Assembly: GCF_031128465.2 (NCBI RefSeq)
Contig: NZ_CP155618.1
Span: 443,501 to 507,500 of the forward strand
Source: Mariniflexile litorale
GTDB taxonomy: Bacteria > Bacteroidota > Bacteroidia > Flavobacteriales > Flavobacteriaceae
Reading direction: 5' to 3'
DNA: 64,000 nucleotides
Part shown: in pieces, positions 16,992 to 24,991 of the stretch
How the letters are laid out: each line of letters begins with the position of its first letter
Numbering within the stretch: position 1 is the stretch's first letter
Notes under the pieces: model-generated
Seen by the model: only the letters and a program-made list of their open reading frames with translations
Told to the model about the DNA's origin: nothing
The model's database searches: none
Position numbers and translations under genes: made by a program

Positions 16992-17681
16992 ATGATTTAT
17001 TTGTACCTTCTTTTAAATTTAGGTTCTTTATCTGTTCCCTTTATTTACAGTTTCCATCCCAAATTAAAATTTATTAGGCTTTGGAAATCTTTAGGATTAG
17101 GCATTTTAACAAGTATGCTTATTTTTATCCCTTGGGATGTTTTTTTTACACTTCACGGAATTTGGGGATTTAACTCCGAATATTTTTTAGGAACTACTGT
17201 ATTCAGCCTACCTATAGAAGAATGGTTGTTTTTTATATGTATTCCCTATGCTTGCGTATTTACACATTATGCGCTATTGCATTACTTCCCAAATTTAAAA
17301 TTATCAATAGCTGTAACTAAACTAATTAGCTATATTTTGATTCTTTGTTTTTTTATTGTATCCATATATAATTACGACAAATGGTACACGTTTGTAAACT
17401 TTACTTTGGCAACTATATTAACACTAATTGTGGTTAACAAAAAACCAGAACTCCTTCAATCTTACTTACTAACATTTCTAGTTATGCTGATTCCTTTTTT
17501 TATAGTGAATGGTATTTTAACAGGAAGTTTTATTGAAAATGAAGTGGTTTGGTATAATAATACTGAAAATCTCAATATTCGATTGTTTACTATTCCTATT
17601 GAAGATTCTGTTTATGCTTTTACACTTATTCTTTTGAATCTTTTCGTTATACAATCTATTGAAAAGCCTAAGTCAAATTAA
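16992..17681 (+). CDS. Lycopene cyclase, fused CrtYc-CrtYd type
   Basis: 229 aa integral membrane protein of the lycopene cyclase domain family, cyclising lycopene to beta-carotene. It contains two tandem domains, each with the acidic signature: LPIEEW (residues 73-78) and IPIED (201-205), corresponding to the CrtYc and CrtYd subunits of actinobacterial heterodimeric cyclases joined in one chain. About six to seven hydrophobic segments are present. The gene starts 3 bp after crtZ, so it closes the crtI-crtB-crtZ-cyclase operon and completes zeaxanthin synthesis. Its 3' end overlaps the convergent dehydrogenase gene by 4 bp. Confidence 0.92.
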   Translation: MIYLYLLLNLGSLSVPFIYSFHPKLKFIRLWKSLGLGILTSMLIFIPWDVFFTLHGIWGFNSEYFLGTTVFSLPIEEWLFFICIPYACVFTHYALLHYFPNLKLSIAVTKLISYILILCFFIVSIYNYDKWYTFVNFTLATILTLIVVNKKPELLQSYLLTFLVMLIPFFIVNGILTGSFIENEVVWYNNTENLNIRLFTIPIEDSVYAFTLILLNLFVIQSIEKPKSN

Positions 17682-18643
17682 GAATTTATCACATTTTTGG
17701 GACTTCCATTCAAATAAGCTTTTAAATTATTAACTACAATATTCATCATACGTGTTCTCGATTCTTTTGGAGCCCAAGCAATATGTGGTGTTATAATACA
17801 ATTTTTTGCTTTTAATAATGGATTATCTTCTTCTATAGGTTCTTTTGAAACTACATCAACAGCTGCATGTCCGACTTTACCACTATCAAGAGCCTCCTTT
17901 AAATCTTCTTCAACAATTAAACCCCCTCTAGAGGTATTAATTATCATCACACCATCTTTCATTTTAGCCATGTTATTTTTATTGATAATACCTTTAGTAC
18001 TTTCCAATAATGGGCAATGTAAACTAATAATATCTGATTTCTCAAACAACTCATCCAATTCAACATACCGACATGTTTCTGACTCTAATGAAACATCTTT
18101 ACTTCTATTATAAGCTAAAATATTCAACCCAAATGATTGTGCTATTTTTGCTGTCGCTTGCCCAATGCGTCCAAAACCAATAATACCCATATTTTTTCCA
18201 GCTAGTTCTATCAATGGGGTATTCCAAAAACAAAAATCTAATGATTTTGTCCATTCTCCTTCCTTAACAGCTTTATTATGATCTCCAATGTGATGACACA
18301 TTTCTAACAATAAACCCATTGTAAATTGAGCTACAGCTGTTGTACCATAATTTGGCACGTTGGTTACTACTATGTTTAAACTGCGGGCTGTATCAACATC
18401 AATAATATTATAACCCGTTGCTAAAACGCCTACATATTTTAGATTAGGAACTTGTGTGAGTACTTCTTTGGGAAGTGGGACTTTATTAGTGAACACGACA
18501 TCTGCATCGGCTATAGCGTCGATTACTATTTTATGTTTAAAATCTGTACGATCATAAACTTTTAAATCTCCTAATTGTTTAAGGGTTTCCCAACTTAAAT
18601 CACCAGGGTTTAAAGTGTACCCATCCAAGACAACCATTTTCAT
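17678..18643 (-). CDS. D-2-hydroxyacid dehydrogenase (glycerate/hydroxypyruvate type)
   Basis: 321 aa NAD(P)-dependent D-isomer-specific 2-hydroxyacid dehydrogenase. The nucleotide-binding loop is GFGRIG (156-161). The catalytic triad is Arg239 in NTSRGG, Glu268 in SKEP and His287 in ITPHIAW. The substrate domain begins MKMVVLDGYTLNPGDLSWE, close to glycerate dehydrogenases (HprA-like). Exact substrate cannot be fixed from sequence. It lies 70 bp downstream of the TlpA-like gene on the minus strand. Convergent with the carotenoid operon (4-bp overlap), with no terminator between them. Confidence 0.92.
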   Translation of the reverse strand: MKMVVLDGYTLNPGDLSWETLKQLGDLKVYDRTDFKHKIVIDAIADADVVFTNKVPLPKEVLTQVPNLKYVGVLATGYNIIDVDTARSLNIVVTNVPNYGTTAVAQFTMGLLLEMCHHIGDHNKAVKEGEWTKSLDFCFWNTPLIELAGKNMGIIGFGRIGQATAKIAQSFGLNILAYNRSKDVSLESETCRYVELDELFEKSDIISLHCPLLESTKGIINKNNMAKMKDGVMIINTSRGGLIVEEDLKEALDSGKVGHAAVDVVSKEPIEEDNPLLKAKNCIITPHIAWAPKESRTRMMNIVVNNLKAYLNGSPKNVINS

Positions 18644-18713
18644 TTTACTAATATTTTTAATTATGACTAAAATTAATAAAACGAACTTTTCTAAGTGCGA
18701 AATTGGTGTTAAT

Positions 18714-19280
18714 TTATTTCAATAAAGTATCAATTGTGGTTCTTATTTTATCACTATTCCAATTCGCTGCTCCATTTTCATCAATAATAATATGACCTTC
18801 TTTATCTATTAAAAAAGTTCGTGGAATGGTTGAAATATTGAAGAATTCGGGGTACTCTTCGACAGGTCTATGCACTTTAAAAGTGTAGTTGTTTTTAGTT
18901 AAAAACGGAATAATTTCGTTAAATGCATCGTTTGTAACAAACAGAAATACGATCTTATCCTTATAATCATCATAAAGAGCTTGCATACTTGGCATTTCAG
19001 CAATGCATGGCGGACACCAAGTTGCCCAAAAATTAATTAAAACAACCTTTCCTTTAGCTGCTTCAAAATTAAAAATAGTATGATTTTCATCTATTAAAGA
19101 CCACTTGTAATCCGTAATTCTAGTTAATGTATCCTTATCCTCATTGACGCTTACTGGTTTTATAAACGCTATGACTTTATGTAATACAACCTGAACGGGT
19201 TTTCTTGTTTGCGGAATAAGTAAAACCCCAATAACAAGTAAAAAAATAATATTTTTAATTTTTGGTTTACTAATCTTCAT
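18714..19280 (-). CDS. TlpA/ResA-like membrane-anchored thioredoxin
   Basis: 188 aa from the ATG at 19280; an in-frame TTG nine bases upstream lies closer to a terminator hairpin and is less likely. One N-terminal membrane anchor (about residues 9-24) is followed by a periplasmic thioredoxin fold with active site Cys89-Pro-Pro-Cys92 in NFWATWCPPCIAEMP and the cis-proline region STIPRTFLID. Such proteins reduce disulfides in periplasmic targets, for example during cytochrome c maturation. Nothing nearby identifies the partner. Confidence 0.9.
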   Translation of the reverse strand: MKISKPKIKNIIFLLVIGVLLIPQTRKPVQVVLHKVIAFIKPVSVNEDKDTLTRITDYKWSLIDENHTIFNFEAAKGKVVLINFWATWCPPCIAEMPSMQALYDDYKDKIVFLFVTNDAFNEIIPFLTKNNYTFKVHRPVEEYPEFFNISTIPRTFLIDKEGHIIIDENGAANWNSDKIRTTIDTLLK

Positions 19281-19290
19281 ATATATCAAT

Positions 19291-19325
19291 TAAAAAAGGC
19301 ATAACTTCTCTGTCGAAGTTATGCC
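19291..19325 (-). terminator. Rho-independent terminator after the DUF5606 gene
   Basis: Perfect 11-bp stem GGCATAACTTC/GAAGTTATGCC (19298-19308 and 19315-19325) with a 6-nt loop. On the minus strand it is followed by TTTTTTA (19297-19291), the classic intrinsic terminator layout. It separates DUF5606 from the TlpA-like gene. Confidence 0.85.
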
Positions 19326-19352
19326 TGATATCTAACAAAACATAAAAGTTTT

Positions 19353-19787
19353 TTATTCTTCTTCGTCTTTAACGGTTTCTTTTTTAGATTTAGAATCGTC
19401 TTCTAAATCTAACATATTATGTTCTTGCAATAAATTATACCATTGTATTACTTTCTTAATATCGCTAACATATACGCGATCCTCATCGTAATCTGGTAAA
19501 ACCTCAAAAAAGTATTCTTCTAATTTGTCTTTACTATCTTTAGCCTTTACTGAAGTTTGCCCACTATTTTCCTTTTTCTTAATCTTTTCAAAAACTTCTT
19601 TTAATGGCACTTCTTCTGTTAAAGTATAAATAGCTATTTCACTTAAAACGCTTACATTTTGTTGAACATTAACCGATAAACGTTTTTTATCAATTAAAGA
19701 TTCGGCTACAAAACCACCACGTGTTTGTGTTATTAATTTGTACAATCCTGGTTTCCCTGCTATAGCTAAAACTTTCTCTAAACTCAT
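19353..19787 (-). CDS. DUF5606 conserved protein
   Basis: 144 aa cytosolic protein beginning MSLEKVLAIAGKPGLYKLIT, the conserved DUF5606 start found throughout Flavobacteriia. About residues 1-70 form the conserved domain; a Lys/Glu-rich linker (about 75-95) leads to a second small conserved helical piece (LEEYFFEVLPDYDEDRVYVS and KVIQWYNLLQ), and the tail is acidic. Function is unknown. It follows peptide deformylase by 55 bp and RuvX further upstream, an arrangement common in this group, so co-transcription is likely. A strong terminator follows. Confidence 0.85.
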   Translation of the reverse strand: MSLEKVLAIAGKPGLYKLITQTRGGFVAESLIDKKRLSVNVQQNVSVLSEIAIYTLTEEVPLKEVFEKIKKKENSGQTSVKAKDSKDKLEEYFFEVLPDYDEDRVYVSDIKKVIQWYNLLQEHNMLDLEDDSKSKKETVKDEEE

Positions 19788-19842
19788 AAATTATTTTTTT
19801 GAAAAAGGCAAATATCAACTGTTTATTGATGTCTTGCAAATA

Positions 19843-20433
19843 TTATCGTTTCTTTTTTTGGTCTGGAAAACGCATGCGATAATCTACATCTATCTTTCCT
19901 TTTGATATGTTACCTAATTTTCCTTTTATTAAACGTTTTTTTAAACTTGATAGTTTATCAGTAAATAATATACCTTCGATATGGTCGTATTCATGCTGAA
20001 TAACGCGTGCTATTAAACCATCGAAAACTTCGGTATGTGCTTTAAAATTTTCATCAAGATATTCAATCGTCACTTTTGATTTTCTAAAAACATCTTCACG
20101 CACATCAGGAATACTTAAACAACCTTCGTTAAAAGCCCACTCATCACCTTCCTCCTTTACAATTTTAGGATTTATAAATATCCGTTTAAAACCATTCAAT
20201 GCTTTTTGCTCTTCTGCGGATAAGTCTTCATCATCTGAAAAAGGTGTAGTATCCACAATAAATAATCGAATAGCTAATCCTATTTGAGGTGCTGCTAAGC
20301 CAACACCACAGGCATTATACATGGTTTCAAACATGTTTTCTAGAAGACTATCTAGTTTTGGATAATCTTTATTTATATCGACTCCTAGTTTTTTTAAAAC
20401 AGGATCGCCATAGGCTACAATGGGTAAAATCAT
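19843..20433 (-). CDS. def: Peptide deformylase
   Basis: 196 aa. Removes the formyl group from N-terminal methionine of nascent proteins. All three family motifs are present: GVGLAAPQ (43-50), EGCLS (103-107, metal ligand Cys105) and HEYDH (147-151, two metal-ligand histidines and the catalytic Glu). The start is the ATG at 20433 (MILPIVAYGDPVLKK); an upstream in-frame start would add residues lacking family similarity. It lies between ruvX (89 bp) and DUF5606 (55 bp) on the minus strand. Confidence 0.97.
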   Translation of the reverse strand: MILPIVAYGDPVLKKLGVDINKDYPKLDSLLENMFETMYNACGVGLAAPQIGLAIRLFIVDTTPFSDDEDLSAEEQKALNGFKRIFINPKIVKEEGDEWAFNEGCLSIPDVREDVFRKSKVTIEYLDENFKAHTEVFDGLIARVIQHEYDHIEGILFTDKLSSLKKRLIKGKLGNISKGKIDVDYRMRFPDQKKKR

Positions 20434-20522
20434 GATTGTAATTTCTGTTATTATTTGCAAAAATACAATTCTTATAATTTATTGATTGTATTAATAGATG
20501 ATAAATTCTTTTGAAACTCTAA

Positions 20523-20933
20523 TTACTTAGAATATAAATAGCTTTGTAAAATGAGTGTTGCACTAATTTCATCAACTAAGGCTTTATTTTTGCGTTGGTT
20601 CTTTTTCAAGCCACTATCAATCATGGTTTGAAACGCCATTTTAGAAGTAAAGCGTTCATCGACACGGTGTATAGGTATATGGGGAAATTGCTTTTCAAGC
20701 TTTTGCAAAAATGGAGCAATTAACACTTCGCTTTCTGATGCCGTATTATCCATTTGTTTGGGTTCACCAACTATAAATAATTCCACTGTTTCTTTACTAG
20801 TGTAATCTTTTAAAAACAGAAGCAACTCCTTCGTATTTACTGTGGTTAATCCAGACGCAATAATTTGTAATACATCGGTTACAGCTAAACCTGTCCGCTT
20901 CATTCCATAATCTATTGCTAAAATACGAGCCAT
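20523..20933 (-). CDS. ruvX: RuvX/YqgF-family RNase H-like nuclease
   Basis: 136 aa, normal length for the YqgF/RuvX family, implicated in pre-16S rRNA 5'-end processing and proposed as a Holliday junction resolvase. The RNase H-fold start LAIDYGMKRTGLAVTD includes the first catalytic Asp. The conserved RVDERFTSKMA and LVDEISATLILQSYL blocks carry the other acidic residues. It is the first gene of a ruvX-def-DUF5606 run. Confidence 0.95.
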   Translation of the reverse strand: MARILAIDYGMKRTGLAVTDVLQIIASGLTTVNTKELLLFLKDYTSKETVELFIVGEPKQMDNTASESEVLIAPFLQKLEKQFPHIPIHRVDERFTSKMAFQTMIDSGLKKNQRKNKALVDEISATLILQSYLYSK

Positions 20934-20970
20934 ATTATTTCTTTAAGGCAAAAATAAAGTAATAAAAATA

Positions 20971-21003
20971 AAAAAGGCTCTCTTTTTTGAAGAAAGCCTT
21001 TTT
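20971..21003 (-). terminator. Intrinsic terminator after the small secreted-protein gene
   Basis: Stem AAAAAGGCT (20971-20979) pairs with AGCCTTTTT (20995-21003). An inner TCTT/AAGA pairing extends it. On the minus strand the 3' arm runs into a T-rich stretch. It lies 46 bp beyond the stop of the 103-aa gene. Confidence 0.75.
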
Positions 21004-21048
21004 AAGAATTAACCTTATTTAATATTTGAATATGAACTCTTGTTTAAT

Positions 21049-21360
21049 TTAAGCCTTTACAACTTTATTCATTTTAGGAAATAATACGTTTAAGTTATCT
21101 ACATTTCTTAAAAAGTTTAAGTAAAGTCTAATGTCGCTATTACTACGAACAATGGATTCTTTTACTTGAGAAGCATCGATTAAAATAGCTACGTTTTCAT
21201 CTACAGAGCTAACTGTGTTTTTAACATCAACTTGTTTATTGTTTTTAGAAACAGAAACAGTATTATTAGTTTTAACTTTTACATCTTCAGTAGTACTTTG
21301 CGTATTTCCAAAAGCAAAAGCTAATAAGAATGTTAATAATATGCAGAAATTTATTTTCAT
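21049..21360 (-). CDS. Small exported protein of unknown function
   Basis: 103 aa. The N-terminal signal peptide (KINFCILLTFLLAFAFG) is cleaved near residues 18-20. The mature part is short, rich in Val, Asn, Lys and Ser, with a helical-looking C-terminus (DIRLYLNFLRNVDNLNVLFP). No domain recognised. It is flanked by its own terminator (20971-21003) and a 330-bp upstream gap, so it is probably a single-gene unit. The clean signal peptide and the terminator placement support it being real. Confidence 0.65.
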   Translation of the reverse strand: MKINFCILLTFLLAFAFGNTQSTTEDVKVKTNNTVSVSKNNKQVDVKNTVSSVDENVAILIDASQVKESIVRSNSDIRLYLNFLRNVDNLNVLFPKMNKVVKA

Positions 21361-21690
21361 CTATGTGTTGTTCTGAGATGAAACAAATATATAGGCGCAT
21401 TAAAGTTTATACACAATAAATTAGTTATATGCGTCTGTATTTTCGTTTAGTAGTGGAGCGACAAATTTTTATCGACAAACAGACAAAATGCTTATTTTGA
21501 AAGACTAAATACACCAAAAATGTATTTCATCGGATTATTTTTTTATTTGAAAGGAAAAATGAATCAAAAATTTTCAATAAAGAGTCTTTTAACAACATCT
21601 TTTAATGAATTTCAAAATCCATATTAATAGGTGTTTCATTCCTGTTTTTTGATAGATACCTATTATATTTGTCAAAAATTAAAATACAAA
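21361..21690. other. Intergenic region upstream of dapD
   Basis: About 330 bp between divergent genes. The only recognised element is a Bacteroidetes -7-like box TATATTTG at 21664-21671, 19 bp before the dapD ATG. The nearest TTG upstream (21649-21651) is only 12 bp away, so the -33 element is uncertain. I see no conserved coding frame or RNA structure in the rest. Confidence 0.5.
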
Positions 21691-22506
21691 ATGACCGAAT
21701 TAAGACAAACCATAGAACAAGCTTGGGATAATAGAGACCTTTTAAAAGAAGAAAAAACAACATCAGCTATTAGACAAGTTATCGATTTGTTAGACAAAGG
21801 AGAATTAAGAGTTGCCGAACCCATTGAAGGTGGATGGCAAGTGAACGAATGGGTAAAAAAAGCCGTTGTTTTATATTTTCCTATTCAAAAAATGGAAACT
21901 ATTGAATGTGGGCCTTTAGAGTTTCATGATAAAATTCCATTAAAAACGGGTTATGCTGCAAAAGGCATTCGTGTAGTACCTCATGCTGTTGCTAGACATG
22001 GTGCTTACATTTCTTCTGGCACTATTTTAATGCCTAGTTATGTAAATATTGGAGCTTATGTAGATGAAGGGACTATGGTTGATACTTGGGCTACTGTTGG
22101 AAGCTGCGCTCAAATTGGTAAAAACGTACATTTATCTGGTGGTGTTGGTATTGGTGGTGTTTTAGAACCTTTACAAGCTGCTCCAGTAATAATTGAAGAC
22201 AATGTATTTGTAGGCTCTAGATGTATTGTAGTGGAAGGTGTTCGTGTTGAAACCGAGGCTGTTTTAGGAGCTAACGTGGTATTAACAATGAGTACTAAAA
22301 TAATTGACATTACTGGGGATACCCCAATTGAAATGAAAGGACGTGTACCTGCTCGCTCGGTAGTAATTCCTGGTAGCTATACTAAACAATTTCCAGCTGG
22401 GGAATACCAAGTACCTTGTGCTTTAATTATTGGAAAACGTAAGGAAAGTACCGATAAGAAAACATCACTAAACAATGCGCTTCGTGAAAACGATGTTGCG
22501 GTTTAA
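21691..22506 (+). CDS. dapD: Tetrahydrodipicolinate N-succinyltransferase
   Basis: 271 aa from the ATG at 21691 (MTELRQTIEQAWDNRDLL); the open frame extends 20 codons upstream but covers the promoter box. Succinylates tetrahydrodipicolinate in the succinylase branch of lysine and meso-diaminopimelate synthesis. The N-terminal helical domain is followed by a left-handed beta-helix with hexapeptide repeats (about residues 105-235, including GAYVDEGTMVDTWATVGSCA and GGVGIGGVLEPLQA). lysA, the last enzyme of the pathway, is also in this window at 50770. The following HAD gene starts 18 bp later. Confidence 0.97.
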   Translation: MTELRQTIEQAWDNRDLLKEEKTTSAIRQVIDLLDKGELRVAEPIEGGWQVNEWVKKAVVLYFPIQKMETIECGPLEFHDKIPLKTGYAAKGIRVVPHAVARHGAYISSGTILMPSYVNIGAYVDEGTMVDTWATVGSCAQIGKNVHLSGGVGIGGVLEPLQAAPVIIEDNVFVGSRCIVVEGVRVETEAVLGANVVLTMSTKIIDITGDTPIEMKGRVPARSVVIPGSYTKQFPAGEYQVPCALIIGKRKESTDKKTSLNNALRENDVAV

Positions 22507-22524
22507 AAATTAATATTTACCATT

Positions 22525-22902
22525 ATGAAGACAATTTTAGTTGATGCTTGGAATACTTTTATTACTAAAGATGGTATCCATCAAGAACTAAAAATGCTTC
22601 TAGATGGTTATCCAAATGAAAAAATCATAGTTACAAATGCCGATAAGGAAGAATTAATTTCTTTCGGCATTGTAAATATGCCCTATCCTGTTTTTAGTTT
22701 AAGCCATAAACCCAATAAAACTAATCCTGAATATTTTAAAACATTACTTTTAGAATATAATCTTTCCACCGAGAACGTTCTTTATTTTGAGCATAATGAA
22801 AAGGCTATTGCATCTGCTCAATCATTAAATATTAATAGCTTTTGGCTAGAAACTGGAAGTCCACTAAATGACCTAAAACTTTTTCTTGATTCAAACCTAT
22901 AA
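22525..22902 (+). CDS. Small HAD-like hydrolase
   Basis: 125 aa, much shorter than typical HAD phosphatases and lacking a cap domain. The start MKTILVDAWNTFIT aligns with HAD motif I, with Asp7 as candidate nucleophile; the second motif I position is Trp or Asn instead of the usual Asp, so phosphatase activity is uncertain. IIVTNADKEEL resembles motif II (T/S-N) and the C-terminal half has a motif IV-like VLYFEHNEKAIASAQSLNIN. It lies between dapD (18 bp) and the LicD-like gene (5 bp), so it may be part of the following surface-glycan group. Confidence 0.7.
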   Translation: MKTILVDAWNTFITKDGIHQELKMLLDGYPNEKIIVTNADKEELISFGIVNMPYPVFSLSHKPNKTNPEYFKTLLLEYNLSTENVLYFEHNEKAIASAQSLNINSFWLETGSPLNDLKLFLDSNL

Positions 22903-22907
22903 TAATT

Positions 22908-23492
22908 ATGGCATACAATATTACTTTAGAAGGCAAGAATACAGTTATAGCAGAAAGAATGCTTCAAGATGTAGCTCAAATACTTAGTAATTGTAAAATA
23001 AACTATTGGTTAGAAGGAGGCACGTTGTTAGGCATAAGACGTGAAGACAGATTGTTACCATGGGACAATGATATAGATATGTCCATAATGGTAAGTGAAA
23101 AATCTAAACTCAATAATTTCTACAACCAATTAAGCAAAAAAAAATACCGAGTACGAACACGCGTATTCGAAGGTACAAGACTTCCTTTTGAACAAGGAGA
23201 TATTCGTATGATTAAAATACGTGAGCGTCGCTTTTTGGGTCTTATAAAAGGTTCTGTTTGTCTAGATGTATTTATAAAATATCCTAAAGATGATAATATC
23301 TATTGGGAAATTGACAATAAAATTAAATACGTACCAAGCAAGTTTTATTCATCTTTTAAGTCTATTAATTTTAAAGGTTTTAATTATTCTATACCGGAAT
23401 TTACAGATGAATACTTAACTTATCGTTATGGCGACTGGAAAAAAGCTGTTAAAGACTGGGATACTTCAAAAGACGATAAGGCCCTAGCTTAA
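22908..23492 (+). CDS. LicD/FKRP-family phosphotransferase
   Basis: 194 aa. The core YWLEGGTLLGIRREDRLLPW followed by DNDIDMS is the hallmark of the LicD/fukutin nucleotidyltransferase-fold family, whose members move phosphocholine or phospho-alditols from CDP-activated donors to glycans. The Asp-x-Asp-x-Asp of DNDID are the likely metal ligands. The C-terminal TYRYGDWKKAVKDWD is also typical. Its stop overlaps the stop of the convergent TagD-like gene by 4 bp. The genes nearby (TagD-like, LicC-like and CDP-glycerol glycerophosphotransferase-like) support a role in phospho-decoration of a surface glycan. Confidence 0.85.
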   Translation: MAYNITLEGKNTVIAERMLQDVAQILSNCKINYWLEGGTLLGIRREDRLLPWDNDIDMSIMVSEKSKLNNFYNQLSKKKYRVRTRVFEGTRLPFEQGDIRMIKIRERRFLGLIKGSVCLDVFIKYPKDDNIYWEIDNKIKYVPSKFYSSFKSINFKGFNYSIPEFTDEYLTYRYGDWKKAVKDWDTSKDDKALA

Positions 23493-24124
23493 CTATTCTT
23501 TAATTTTAATATATCTTTTAATATCGTACTACTTACATTTTCAGTATAAGAAAAATACTCAACAGGGCAGCTGGTTTTAGGAAATCTACCTCTCCAATCG
23601 TCTCCAACTGAAATAGCATCGATATGATATTCATCAACTACTCGTTGTTTATTCTTATCTATTTGAGGAATAACTTCATCAACAAACTTAATAGCCTTAA
23701 CTATTTTAACGCGTTCTTCAAAAGGAATTATTGGACGTTTCCCTTTCTCCTTTTCAATCAATTCATCTGTTGAAACCCCAACAACTAAATAATCACAAAG
23801 CTCCTTACTACGCTCTAAAATATTAAGATGCCCATAATGAAAAATATCAAAACAACCAGAAGTATACATTCTATTATACTTTGCTTTAGTTTTTTTACAG
23901 GCTATCGCAGCACTAATTTCGCTATTATTATTTAAATCTATAGTTACATTAAAATGACAGTCTGCACTTATTTTTTTCAATAAACTAAATAATTCATCTA
24001 AATTGGCATCTTGAGAACCATTTATTATAATTTGTTCTTTCGATTTCACAAAAACAATACGCCAATTCTGAAATTTATCATTAAGACTATCTATATCAAT
24101 ATTATGAATCATTTGTAAGGTCAT
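23489..24124 (-). CDS. TagD-like cytidylyltransferase with N-terminal extension
   Basis: 211 aa. Residues about 84-211 are a CTP:glycerol-3-phosphate cytidylyltransferase-type domain: GCFDIFHYGH with the HxGH motif at 96-99, the RPIIPFEERVKIVKAIKFVD block, and ISVGDDWRG near the C-terminus. The first about 80 residues are an extension not found in the about 130-aa TagD enzymes; I do not recognise it. Likely product: CDP-glycerol or a similar CDP-activated alcohol. It is on the opposite strand from the LicD, LicC-like and TagF-like genes but in the middle of them. Other members of this nucleotidyltransferase fold use different substrates, so the donor remains uncertain. Confidence 0.82.
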   Translation of the reverse strand: MTLQMIHNIDIDSLNDKFQNWRIVFVKSKEQIIINGSQDANLDELFSLLKKISADCHFNVTIDLNNNSEISAAIACKKTKAKYNRMYTSGCFDIFHYGHLNILERSKELCDYLVVGVSTDELIEKEKGKRPIIPFEERVKIVKAIKFVDEVIPQIDKNKQRVVDEYHIDAISVGDDWRGRFPKTSCPVEYFSYTENVSSTILKDILKLKNS

Positions 24125-24310
24125 TATAATTTTGCCAAAACTACAAAAATAAATTCTTTGCTCACCTTACTTATAAAATCAAATCTCATAACATTCCAAT
24201 AGTTTTAAATTTATATTAACTTTGTATAAATTAAACTTTAATAAAACAATTAAAACGGGGTCGTTATTACGTTTATAACTATCTAATTATCTTTAAATAA
24301 TTTTCTTTAA

Positions 24311-24991
24311 ATGAAAATAATCATTCTTGCTGCTGGAATTGGCTCTAGATTAGGAAACCCTTTTCCAAAACCATTAACACCACTTAAAAACGGAAAAAGC
24401 ATTATGCAAATGCAAACCGAAAACATTGCTTCAAAATATAATATTGATGATATTAATGTTGTGGTAGGTTTTAAAAAAGACTTGATAATGGAGCGTTTTC
24501 CAGAACTCACCTATGTTTACAACCCTTTTTTTGATAGAACAAATACATCTAAAAGCTTATTACAAGCTTTGAAAAAGCACAGAAACCAATCGGTTCTTTG
24601 GTTTAATGGTGATGTTGTTTTTGACGAAAAAATACTTGATATCCTTAATCCGTTTATTAAACAAAATCAGTCTTTTGTTGCCGTAAATACAAGTAAAGTC
24701 GCAGAAGAAGAAGTTAAATATACTCTTAAAGATGGGTTTATAAACGAACTTTCTAAAATCGTAAAAAATGGTTTGGGGGAGGCCGTAGGCATCAATTTTA
24801 TTTCATCAAATGACATTTTAAGTTTTATCGAGAGATTAGAAACGTGTGGTGATAATGATTATTTTGAAAGAGGTCTTGAACTTGCCATTGAGAAAGACAA
24901 TCTTAAAATTAAAGCTGTAGACATTTCTGCCTATAATTGTATGGAGATTGATTTTATTGAAGATTTAGAAAATGTGAATAATTTATTATAA
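24311..24991 (+). CDS. LicC-like NTP-transferase (sugar/choline-phosphate nucleotidyltransferase)
   Basis: 226 aa. The N-terminal nucleotide-binding motif LAAGIGSRLGNPFPKPLTPL is the G-x-G-x-R…K-P signature of the NTP_transferase family. WFNGDVVFDEKI holds the metal-binding Asp. The short length and MQTENIASKYNIDDINVVVG block resemble LicC-type CTP:phosphocholine cytidylyltransferases and other small members. Its stop codon overlaps the next gene's start by one base (24991), so the two are tightly coupled. It probably makes a CDP-activated donor for LicD or the TagF-like enzyme. Confidence 0.8.
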   Translation: MKIIILAAGIGSRLGNPFPKPLTPLKNGKSIMQMQTENIASKYNIDDINVVVGFKKDLIMERFPELTYVYNPFFDRTNTSKSLLQALKKHRNQSVLWFNGDVVFDEKILDILNPFIKQNQSFVAVNTSKVAEEEVKYTLKDGFINELSKIVKNGLGEAVGINFISSNDILSFIERLETCGDNDYFERGLELAIEKDNLKIKAVDISAYNCMEIDFIEDLENVNNLL

